DNA of 64,000 nucleotides from DASQPA01 sp963757335 (GTDB lineage Bacteria > Acidobacteriota > Thermoanaerobaculia > Multivoradales > UBA5704), in assembly GCA_963757335.1 (NCBI GenBank), contig CAVWRJ010000025.1, positions 248,001 through 312,000 on the forward strand, read 5' to 3'. The notes beneath the pieces were generated by a model. It had not been told where the DNA came from, did not search any database, and was given only the letters and a program-made list of their open reading frames with translations. A program made the translations under genes and the position numbers. Numbering within the stretch: position 1 is the stretch's first letter; every line of letters begins with the position of its first letter. Positions 50,906-58,256 of the stretch are shown here, piece after piece.

Positions 50906-52183
50906 CGGCCGATCCCCCCGCCAGCCTCGATCTCCTCTTCCTCACCCAGACCTACCCCCGCTTCGAGGAGGACACCGCGGGTCCGTTCATCCGCGACCTG
51001 GCCCGGGCGCTCGTCCGCGCCGGCGACCGGGTGACCGTCCTCCTGCCGCGCGGCGAGGGGCTGGCGCTCGAAGGCGTCGGCGCGGATGGGATCGAGGTCG
51101 TCCCCTTCCCCTACGCCCTCCCGGCCTGGGAGGTCCTCGGCTACGGCCGGACCCTGGCGGCCGACGAGCGGGTGCGGGGAAGGGCGGCGCTCGTCGCCCC
51201 GCTCTACGCCCTGGCGGCGCGGCGGGCCGTGGGGCGGCTCCTGGCCCGGCGGCGCTTCGACCTCGTCCATGCCCACTTCCTGGTTCCGAACGGGGTCGCC
51301 GTGGCGCCCCGGAGAAGAGGAGTCCTGGGGCGCGACCGCCCTCGCGGTCGGCCTCCATGGCAGCGACGTGTTCCTGGCCGAGAAGCCCGGGGTCCGGGCG
51401 CTCGCCCGCTTCGCCCTCGGCCGCACCGCCCTCCTGACCGGCTGCTCAGAAGAGCTCGTCTCCCGGGTCTGCGCCCTCGGCTTTCCCGCCGAGCGGTCGC
51501 GAGTCATCCCCTACGGGGTGGACGTCCAGGCGTTCACCCCGCGCTCTTCTGGGCCTTTGGGATCCCCGCAGGCGACGCGGGGCGCCTGGCGCGAGCGGCT
51601 CGGCATCCCGGCCACCGCGCCGCTTCTCCTCGGGGTGGGGAGGATGGCGACCAAGAAGGGCTTTCACGTCCTGATCGAGGCCCTGCCGCGGCTCTTCGCG
51701 GCCCGGCCCGACGCCCATCTCGTCCTGGCCGGGGGCGGCGACCGGCTGGCCGAGCTCCAGGCCGCCGCGGCGGCCTGGTCGGAGCGGGTCCACTTTCCCG
51801 GCCCGGTCCTCCGCGACACCCTGCCGGATCTCTACCGTGCCGCCGACCTCTTCGTCCTCCCGGCGGTCCACGACGCCAAGGGGAACGTCGACGGCCTGCC
51901 GAACGTCATCCTGGAAGCGATGGCGAGCGGTCTCCCCGTCGTCGCCTCCGGGATCTCGGGAATCCCCTTGGCGGTCGAGCCGGAGCGGACCGGTCTCCTC
52001 GTCCCCGAGGGGGATGCGGACGCCCTCGGCACCGCCCTCCTCCGCCTCCTCGCCGACCCGGATCTGGCGCGCGCGATGGGGGAGCGGGGGCGCCAGAAGG
52101 CCGAGGCGGAGCTCACCTGGGACGCCGTTGCGGGGCGCTACCGGGAGGGGTATCTGGCTGCTCTGGGCCGGAGGACCGGCTGA
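50902..52183 (+). CDS. Family 4 glycosyltransferase, frame broken near 51,310
   Basis: The N-terminal half (50,902 to ~51,310) shows LLFLTQTYPRFEEDTAGPFI and FDLVHAHFLVPNG, the acceptor-side fold of GT4 enzymes. The C-terminal half in the next frame has GLHGSDVFL, VIPYGVDVQAF, LLGVGRMATKKGFHVLIEAL and NVILEAMASGLPVVAS, the nucleotide-sugar EX7E-type site. Joined they give about 427 residues, the usual size, so a single indel is likely artefactual. It transfers a sugar from a nucleotide donor in the cytoplasm, probably in the same glycan pathway as the preceding gene. Confidence 0.8.
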
Positions 52184-52337
52184 GCTTCGTCCTGGAAGCG
52201 CGCGCCCTGCTTTTCTGGCGGTCCTGGTGACGAACGCCCTGAAGCGGGCGCCAAATTTCTAAAGGAGCCTGGTGAGGCCTTCGACCTCAAGCCGACCCGC
52301 CTGTGTCCCCGGGCGCCGTCGTCCTCGCCGGCTTTGC

Positions 52338-52588
52338 CCGATTCGGGCTGGATACGCCCATCTGGATTGGATAGACCTTATTCTGGCTGGATACGCTCTA
52401 TCTGGATTGGATAGACCTTATTCTGGCTGGGTACGCGCTATCTGGCTTGGGCACGCCTTATTCGGGCTGGATCTGGCTTATTCAGTCTGGATACGCCTTA
52501 TCTGGCTCGGATCTGCTCTATCCAGTCTGGATACGCCTTATCTGGGCCAGAGAAGGCCTATCTGAACCGGATACGCCTTCTCCAGCTT
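52338..52588 (+). repeat. ~20-bp-period degenerate array C
   Basis: Twelve units of the form [CT]TGGATA[CG][GA]C followed by a CTTAT-like segment run without a gap, with lengths alternating mostly 19 and 21 bp. Successive units alternate between GGCTGGATACGC and GGATTGGATAGAC at first, then diverge. A plus-strand frame stays open through it, but no ribosome-binding site leads in. Confidence 0.8.
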
Positions 52589-52652
52589 GAAGTGTCCTCC
52601 CTAGGTGACAGCCGAGGGTCCCCACCTCCTGGGAGGGGTGCAGGTAGGGATA

Positions 52653-52681
52653 GTGACACGGAGCCAGTGTCCACGTATTCT
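52653..52681 (+). promoter_or_regulatory. Sigma-70-type promoter of the Cys-rich protein gene
   Basis: GTGACA (52,653-52,658), 17 bases, then TATTCT (52,676-52,681). It matches the consensus at 5/6 and 4/6 positions with ideal spacing, 37 bases before the start codon, in a locally AT-richer stretch. Confidence 0.5.
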
Positions 52682-52718
52682 ATGTGCAGAATTTTCTAAC
52701 TTCGATAGAGGAGGATAC

Positions 52719-53048
52719 ATGAAGAAGATCGCCGCCGCCTTCGGAATGCTGCTCGCCTTCGCCCCCGGCGCCTTCGCCACGGAGCAGGCCGCTCGGATCA
52801 CCCAGCCTGCCGTCTCGCCGGCCTCCGCCGCGGTGTCGCCTACCGGTACGCCCGCTTGGCTCCCAGCGTCGACCTTCTGCTCCGGCAACTGCAACGTCTA
52901 TTGCGGCTCGGGCGCGGTCGACAGGTACTACGAGCCCGACGCCGCCTGCTGCAGCCGTGACTCCTGTAAAGACGGCTCCCTCTTCCTCTACGCCGACTGG
53001 CTACCGCCCGCCGGCTGCTGGGGCGGAGGCGAGTGCGCACCCCTATAG
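52719..53048 (+). CDS. Small secreted cysteine-rich protein
   Basis: A 109-residue ORF with a strong AGAGGAGG six bases before the ATG. A clear Sec signal peptide (MKKIAAAFGMLLAFAPGAFA) precedes a Ser/Ala/Pro/Thr linker of ~40 residues. The C-terminal ~60 residues contain nine Cys (CSGNCNVYC, ACCSRDSC and two more), suggesting a disulfide-knotted exported domain. It has its own promoter and a candidate terminator 180 bp downstream, so it is monocistronic. I do not recognise a family; it could be a toxin-like, metal-binding or RiPP-like secreted product. Confidence 0.75.
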   Translation: MKKIAAAFGMLLAFAPGAFATEQAARITQPAVSPASAAVSPTGTPAWLPASTFCSGNCNVYCGSGAVDRYYEPDAACCSRDSCKDGSLFLYADWLPPAGCWGGGECAPL

Positions 53049-53382
53049 GCGAGGAGCGGCACGCCCCCAGGGCTCTCTGTAGTATTTGCTTCGAGCTGTT
53101 CACAAGGCGGGAGTGGAGGAAATCTTGGAGAGCCCCGCCGTTCGGCTGGCACTGGTGCGGACCTTGGAGCGGTACCGCCTGGAAGCATCGTAGAAGCACC
53201 ACACCTGCCGTAGAAGCACTAGGGGCCGGTTCCCGAGAAGAGGACCGGCTCCTTTTTGTTACTGGTCCCCCCCTGTCTACTCTCGGGGTAAGATAGGATC
53301 TTGCGGAAACTACTGAGGCGGTTGGAGCGACGCGCAAGCCCGGCCCGCTACACCGATGACAAGAAGGGTGGGGGTATCCCAA
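53049..53382. other. Intergenic region with candidate terminator and a short ORF
   Basis: Apart from the terminator at 53,222-53,258, one frame ending at a TAG near 53,192 encodes an amphipathic stretch (VEEILESPAVRLALVRTLER) preceded only by a TTG or GTG start. It may be a gene remnant or chance. Nothing else is recognisable. Confidence 0.3.
53222..53258 (+). terminator. Rho-independent terminator
   Basis: GCCGGT and ACCGGC (53,225-53,230 and 53,244-53,249) form a stem that extends with one mismatch through GG/CC, followed at once by TTTTT. It would end the transcript of the Cys-rich protein gene. Confidence 0.65.
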
Positions 53383-54333
53383 ATGAAGAAGACCGTTTTT
53401 ATCTCTTCAACCTACACAGATTTGAAGGAACACCGCCGCGCGGTCTGGGAAGTTCTTGAAGGCTTTAAAGTTGCAGTCCGGGGGATGGAGAATTTTGGCG
53501 CTAGAACAGAGGCGCCCTTAGTGACATGCTTGGCTGAGGTTGAGCAAAGCGACGTATATGTTGGCATCATAGCCTTCCGGCTAGGTTCGGTTGATAAGGC
53601 ATCAAACAAATCTTTTACGCAGCTCGAATACGAACGAGCCTGTGAACTTGGCAAGGAAATTCTGGTCTACTTCGCGGACGAGCAAGAGGCGTGCTTCCGA
53701 TACGCCGATATCGACGTTGACCCACAGAGTTGCGCACGGCTTACTGAGTTCAAAAAAAACTTGAGGGAACGCCACACGTTTGATAAATTTTCGACGCCGG
53801 AAGATTTGGCGGAGAAGCTAAAGACCGTTTTTGCAAAGCACTTCGCTCCTGTTGTCGAAAAGACCGGGACTCCAGAGTCTGCTTTCGAACCAACCCTCGC
53901 GCTCGTGCGGCGCTTCAGGCTCCTACCCAACACTGTGATAGGCCGCGAGATCAGGGTGGAAATCGTGCCCCGGCCGGTTGTGTTTCCAGCTTCGCGGGCG
54001 CTTTGCCAAGCATTCAATTGGGAATACGGTCGTACAATCGGTGTCTACATGCGAATCCAGAAACCAATAGCCAAAGATATGGCTGGCTTCAAAGATATTT
54101 ATGCTACTGGGCTAAGCGCTGACAAGTTCCTGCCCTTGGTGGAAGCTAGAAAGCCTATCGATATCTATGCACGACTCCAATTCACGCCCGACGATGTGCG
54201 CAACGTGCCGGGCCAATTCTTCGAGGAGAGTGGATTTTATGAAGAAGAACCGCCCGAACCAGAAGAGCCAAATTCTTATTATATAGCCCCAGAAGGTAAG
54301 GCTACGCTTTTGTTCTCGAAGACGGTTCTTTAG
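53383..54333 (+). CDS. DUF4062-domain protein, low-GC, likely acquired
   Basis: A 316-residue protein. I choose ATG 53,383 (MKKTVFISS) over 53,356 because GGGTGGGGG lies at the right distance. The N-terminal ~110 residues are DUF4062: VFISSTYTDLKEHR, RTEAPLVTCLAEVEQSDVYVG, RLGSV, SFTQLEYERACELGKEILVYF. This domain is a TIR/SIR2-like Rossmann fold often found at the N-terminus of STAND-type signalling or defence proteins. The C-terminal ~190 residues have no recognised motif and end in an acidic patch (EEEPPEPEEP). Base composition is near 50% GC, far below the neighbours, and AAA/ATT codons are common, indicating horizontal transfer. A defence role is inferred from family context. Confidence 0.75.
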   Translation: MKKTVFISSTYTDLKEHRRAVWEVLEGFKVAVRGMENFGARTEAPLVTCLAEVEQSDVYVGIIAFRLGSVDKASNKSFTQLEYERACELGKEILVYFADEQEACFRYADIDVDPQSCARLTEFKKNLRERHTFDKFSTPEDLAEKLKTVFAKHFAPVVEKTGTPESAFEPTLALVRRFRLLPNTVIGREIRVEIVPRPVVFPASRALCQAFNWEYGRTIGVYMRIQKPIAKDMAGFKDIYATGLSADKFLPLVEARKPIDIYARLQFTPDDVRNVPGQFFEESGFYEEEPPEPEEPNSYYIAPEGKATLLFSKTVL

Positions 54334-54455
54334 GTGCCTCGCGTCAGGCCTGCCCGGAATAGGTGCCACCCAAACAGACATTGGGAACTTGCGTTTGGCA
54401 GAGCGTCTAGCCCGCGCTGCTCGGGGGTAGAATTGAAGCTGCAAAGGAGAACTGC

Positions 54456-54539
54456 ATGCAAATATCGCAACATCTAGGTAGGGCGACCAACCCGGACGGT
54501 GCTCACCTTCTGAGCGTTATGCGACACTGGAATGGCTAG
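54456..54539 (+). CDS. Short upstream ORF, 27 codons
   Basis: The ATG at 54,456 has an excellent AAAGGAG seven bases upstream. The frame encodes 27 residues (MQISQHLGRATNPDGAHLL...) and its TAG shares a base with the GTG start of the next frame (TAGTG). It may be a leader peptide coupling translation of the following gene, or the true N-terminus of that gene displaced by an indel. Confidence 0.35.
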   Translation: MQISQHLGRATNPDGAHLLSVMRHWNG

Positions 54540-55059
54540 TGGCTAGCGCAGAAGACCTCTATCGCATCCGCGTCGTTCGCCAGGACTTGGAGTTCTTGCG
54601 GGACAAATGGGACAACTCTATCGACGAGCCCTCGCTACGCAGGAGCAGCAATGTCTTGCGCGGTCTCCTGGTCGACGGCAACCTCGGCCGCGCGTGGCGG
54701 GCATTGGGGCTTGAGAGACAACCGATCATTCTGGCTCCCGATCTCGATTCAATGCTCACCGGCATCGAACCACAGAGGGTCGAGTTTGCTCCAACAGGTG
54801 CCACCCTCTCCGCGGATTCACCGAGGAGACCAGACAGGGCGTGGTCGTGGCGAGGCTCTCGGAGCCTGAATCGCGCATCATTTTCTTTGCGAGAGGAGGT
54901 TTGAACCAGCTTCGAACAAGCCCTGCCATGCCGTTTTCCCTCTCGAAATCTCGCTGGCGGCACCCTGAGACGGACCTTTCCCTATCTCCTCGAATTTCCG
55001 AGGAAAGGCTTAATGAAAGCGATCAGGCTGTGGCGCCCTTACCCGCTCACCCACGGTGA
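54539..55059 (+). pseudogene. Hypothetical protein, frameshifted near 54,810
   Basis: From GTG 54,539 the frame gives about 90 plausible residues (DLYRIRVVRQDLEFLRDKWD, VLRGLLVDGNLGRAWRALGL, PIILAPDLDSML). After ATGATLS it degenerates into Arg/Ser-rich translation. The +1 alternative continues sensibly: LRGFTEETRQGVVVARLSEP, then IIFFARGGLNQL, before losing protein character toward 55,059. One frameshift plus a decayed or missing C-terminus is the best reading. The family is not recognised. It lies directly downstream of the lower-GC DUF4062 gene and may have arrived with it. Confidence 0.5.
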
Positions 55060-55680
55060 AGCGGGAGGAAAACTTCCCACGGGGAAAAGGACCTCGGACT
55101 CGCCGGCTCGGAGCCTCGCGGCAGCATCTCGAAAGGCCGCCACGAAGTGCTTGTAGGCCTCGTAGAGCTCTCGCCGAATCCTGCGGCTCGCCGCGTGGAA
55201 CAGCGGCGCCGGAGACTTCTTCAGCTTTTCCGGTGCCTCATGAAGACCTTGCCGCTGGATCGCTTCTGGACCTTTGACCGGTAGCTCGGTGAGCTGACGC
55301 CTCAAGGCGGCCTGACTCTCGATGTCGTCGACGATCTCCTCGACACGGTGCTGGTATTCGTCGCTCGAAAGGTGCGCCCAGCAGGGGAGCGGCTCGAGAT
55401 GGACCGTGTAGGGCGTTGCGTGGCTCAGGCGCTCGAAGGCATGACCCCGGCGCCGGTCGGCGTGCTCCCGAGTGCGGTCGAACCAATAGCCTTCAAGAGG
55501 TTCTTCCTCCAGGAGAGCGCGAACCGCGGAGACCCCGGGCCAGTCCCTCAGGCGCTCGACCAATCCTTCCTTACAGCCGTGCGCCAGGACGTAGCGGAGT
55601 CTCTCAGATTGTGCGGCCTCCTCTTCGCTGATCGGGATGGCCTGGTAGCGCCGGCCCCAGAACTTTTCGCTCCACGTTTG
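55039..55680 (-). pseudogene. REP-associated (RAYT / Y1-type) transposase, C-terminal remnant
   Basis: On the minus strand the frame runs from about 55,680 (TWSEKFWGRRYQAIPISEEE, then AHGCKEGLVERLRDWPGV) to the stop at 55,039, ending SEVLFPVGSFPP. WSEKFWGRRY, the DWPGV segment, EGYWFDRTRE and the terminal FPxGSFPP are hallmarks of the IS200-like transposases that mobilise REP palindromes. The N-terminal half with the HUH catalytic motif is absent, so it is inactive. Its truncated 5' end abuts and overlaps the 3' end of the DUF3368 gene in another frame. Confidence 0.7.
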
Positions 55681-56054
55681 GCCAGCAGCACCAGACCCGC
55701 CGTGCCAAGCAAGGAGATGTTGAGCGACTCGGCGCAGCGGCGGGCCTCCATGTCGTCGAGCAGGGCGAGCGCTCCTGGCCGGTCCTTTGCCAAGGCGAGC
55801 ACGGACGACTCGCCCCTGCCGAGGTCCCAGCGCTCGATCGCATCTGGAATTGGCGGTGACGGCACAATCTTGAGGAAGGCCGCCCTCTCGACCGAACGGA
55901 CGGTCGAATCCTGGCTACCCTTCGCGTGAATTTCCTCGAAGACCGGAACGGGCATGACGAGGGGTCGCTTCAGGGAGAGCAGAAGGTCGAGGTGGCCGGA
56001 GCGTGAGAGCAGGATGAGCGGTGAAGCATCGAGCACTGCTTCGGCTTCAGGCAT
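55548..56054 (-). CDS. DUF3368 / PIN-like toxin, C-terminus replaced
   Basis: A 168-residue ORF. Residues 1-125 are a DUF3368-family PIN-like nuclease: VLDASPLILLSRSGHLDLL at the N-terminus with the metal-binding Asp, VPVFEEIHAKG with Glu, and WDLGRGESSVLALAK plus ALLDDMEARRCA with further acidic residues. From GLVLLAKRG onward the frame runs out of phase through the transposase remnant, so about 40 C-terminal residues are foreign and ~30 native ones are probably missing. The start overlaps the antitoxin stop by 8 bp, the usual order for this pair. Toxin activity may be weakened. Confidence 0.75.
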   Translation of the reverse strand: MPEAEAVLDASPLILLSRSGHLDLLLSLKRPLVMPVPVFEEIHAKGSQDSTVRSVERAAFLKIVPSPPIPDAIERWDLGRGESSVLALAKDRPGALALLDDMEARRCAESLNISLLGTAGLVLLAKRGAKSSGAGATRPSRSAKRRPHNLRDSATSWRTAVRKDWSSA

Positions 56055-56298
56055 GCTCCAGGTCTCGCTCCAGGGCCTCGAGGTCGATCTGCGCTACCTC
56101 GATCTTGCGGGCCGCCAGGGCATCGATGAAGTCTGCTCGCGGCACTCCGGCGATCTCAGCCCCCCTCCCCTGGGAGATCAGGCCTTGGCGATACCAGTCG
56201 ATGGCCGCCGCGAGCCTCACCTCTCTCTCCAACTCGCGGGGTGACCGCCGCAAGGTGGCGAAAATCTCTTCGGGAAGGTCGATCGTCAATACGGCCAT
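56047..56298 (-). CDS. UPF0175-family antitoxin
   Basis: An 83-residue protein with AGGAGG five bases before the ATG. Segments LTIDLPEEIFATL, AAAIDWYRQGLISQGRGAEIAG and RADFIDALAARKIEV match the UPF0175 family, small DNA-binding proteins that pair with DUF3368 toxins in type II toxin-antitoxin operons and probably autoregulate the operon. Its C-terminus overlaps the toxin start. Confidence 0.85.
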   Translation of the reverse strand: MAVLTIDLPEEIFATLRRSPRELEREVRLAAAIDWYRQGLISQGRGAEIAGVPRADFIDALAARKIEVAQIDLEALERDLEHA

Positions 56299-56514
56299 AT
56301 TGCCTCCTCTCGGACTCCGAGTCGGACGCTCCCACTCTAGCAGAGCCGGCTCCGCCGAATCCGCCATGCTCAGCTCGCGAGCCCTCGTCCCTCGGTTCTG
56401 CTTTCGCTGCGGTCGCTTTGCGACAACATCCAGGAACTTCGCTGCAAGTCCCCAGACTTGAAGGCAGAGTAAGGGGATAACGTCTTCAAGACCGCGCCGG
56501 CGTTCCAGAGGCCC

Positions 56515-57010
56515 GGGACTGAGACTCAAGGTCCGGGGACGGAGACACGAAGTCGCCGGACCTCGACTCGTGGTCCCGGGACTTCGAGTCGTCGTCCCGC
56601 CATCACGGTTGGCATGCAGGAGTTGAGACCGCAATACCGGGACTCTGTCTTCAAGTCCAGGGACTGCGAACCAGAGGCGCGGTACGGAGACTCAGAGTCC
56701 CGCCACAACGATCCTCGATCCGGGGACTCCGTTCCGTGGTCGGGGGACGGCGCTTCAAAGTCCCGGGATTCTGCTTTCGAGTCCCGGTCCCACGACACAG
56801 AGTCGCGGCCCGTAGACCCGTGGTCCCGGTCCCGCGGTCGAAATCCCTGCCTGCAGACCAGAGTCCCGGGACCGAGTCACAAAGTCCCGCGACCTTGTCT
56901 TCAAGTCCCGGTCCCAAGACCCACAATGGCGGCGCCCAAAGCATTGTCTGGGGACTTTGTGACTCCGTCCCGGGACTTCGTTTCTCTGGCTGGGGATTCT
57001 GTGCCTCGGT
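56515..57010 (+). repeat. 21-bp-period degenerate array D
   Basis: Units beginning GGGAC occur in strict 21-bp register at 56,515, 56,536, 56,557 and 56,578. After a 2-bp slip the register resumes at 56,639 and holds at 56,660, 56,681, 56,702, 56,723, 56,744, 56,765, 56,786, 56,807 and 56,828, continuing less regularly to ~57,010. Unit junctions tend to form the palindrome GTCCCGGGAC. About 23 units in all. The unit sequence is unrelated to those of arrays A-C. Confidence 0.9.
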
Positions 57011-57159
57011 GACGAACGCGGCAACCGGGTGAAGAGCGCGTCGGCATCGACACGATCCTGGGGTCGCACGGTCTTCGGGCTGACGTACGAAGCTCCCGGG
57101 CCGGGGGCTGGATAACCCCCCATTCCACGCCCCGATCCAGCCCCGGACGGCCTCTCCGG

Positions 57160-57165
57160 TATAAT
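57160..57165 (+). promoter_or_regulatory. Possible -10 element of the solute-binding protein gene
   Basis: A perfect TATAAT lies 27 bases before the ATG in GC-rich surroundings. The ribosome-binding GGAGG follows at 57,180-57,184. No consensus -35 is visible. Confidence 0.45.
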
Positions 57166-57192
57166 CCCGCGCTGGAGAACCGGAGGCGCAGA

Positions 57193-58086
57193 ATGACAGA
57201 AGGAGCAGATCTCTCGCGCGAGCGGGGCCGGCGGCCGCCGGCCTTGAGGTACGGGCTCGCGGCGGGGCTCGCCCTCGCCGCCGTTCTCCTCTTCGGCGGG
57301 GTGGCGACGGCCGGCGATCTGGCGGCGGTCAAGGCGCGGGGCAAGCTCGTCCTTCTCTGTCACCCGGTGCAGGACAGCCCCTTCGTGGCGGTCAACCTGG
57401 ACATCATGCGGGAGCGCGGGCTGAAGCTCGACGAGCTGCGCAAGCCCGAGGAGTTCACCGGGGCCGAGGTCGAGCTGGCGAAGGGCTTCGCCCGGCGTCT
57501 GGGGGTCCAGCTCGAAGTCCATGTCATCGTCGAGGGCTACGATGCCCTGCTCCCGGCCCTCGTCGGCCACGCGGGGGACCTGGCGGCGAGCGAGCTCACG
57601 ATCACCCCGAAGCGGCTTTTGAGCGTGGACTTCTCGACCCCCTACGTCTCGGACTGGCTGGCGGTCGTCGCCCGCCGGGATAGCAAGATCGCCTCCCTGG
57701 CCGATCTCTCGGCGAGCAAAGGGGCGGTGATCGATGGTTCGAGCCATCTGGAGTTCCTCCGCGCGGCGGCCCCGGAGGCGAAGGTGACCCTCACGAGCTT
57801 CGACCTCGAAAGCCTGGAGGCCGTCGAGCATGGGGAGGCGGACTACACCCTGATCGACACCAGCGTCCCGGTGGGGGAGAGCCTCGACGCCATGCATCCC
57901 GGCGTCAAGGTGGCCTTCCGGCTGCGGGAGTTCGGGGACGCCATCGCGGTCCGCAAGGGGAGCGACCTCCTGAAGCCCCTGGACGACTATTTGGCCAGCC
58001 TCAAGAAGTCCGGCGAGCTGAAGCGGATCCTGGTCCGGAACGGGGTTCAGGTCGAGAAGAAGAGCGTCCCGGCGCGGAAGCCCTGA
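57193..58086 (+). CDS. Family 3 extracellular solute-binding protein
   Basis: A 297-residue protein with a hydrophobic N-terminal segment (residues ~20-42, LAAGLALAAVLLFGGVATA) acting as signal peptide or anchor. The mature part has the periplasmic amino-acid-binding fold: VKARGKLVLLCHP, GAEVELAKGFARRLGV, ASELTITPKRLLSVDFSTPY, and GEADYTLIDTSVPV. These are type II periplasmic-binding-protein motifs. No ABC permease or ATPase gene is near, so it may serve as a sensor or belong to the MltF-like group without the lytic domain. It lies 170 bp upstream of the second NRPS on the same strand. Confidence 0.8.
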   Translation: MTEGADLSRERGRRPPALRYGLAAGLALAAVLLFGGVATAGDLAAVKARGKLVLLCHPVQDSPFVAVNLDIMRERGLKLDELRKPEEFTGAEVELAKGFARRLGVQLEVHVIVEGYDALLPALVGHAGDLAASELTITPKRLLSVDFSTPYVSDWLAVVARRDSKIASLADLSASKGAVIDGSSHLEFLRAAAPEAKVTLTSFDLESLEAVEHGEADYTLIDTSVPVGESLDAMHPGVKVAFRLREFGDAIAVRKGSDLLKPLDDYLASLKKSGELKRILVRNGVQVEKKSVPARKP

Positions 58087-58256
58087 AGCGCGGTCCTCGC
58101 GCCGGGCTTCACTCGTCGAGCTCCAAACGCAGCGAAAGCTCGCCGCCCCCGCTCCGCCACCCGGCGGGTCGGCCGCCTTTCCTTCGCGGGCGGACCCGAT
58201 TTAGCCTGCCGGCCACACCCTAGAGAGAAGCATGCCGGAACGGCGGCTCGAATCGT

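Noticed and set aside
52272..52565. Trp/Leu-rich ORF across array C
   Set aside because: It is an open frame created by the repeat period, with no start signals and no homology I recognise.
56614..57012. Ser/Arg/Asp-rich heptapeptide ORF across array D
   Set aside because: Same reason; an open frame also exists on the opposite strand over part of the array.
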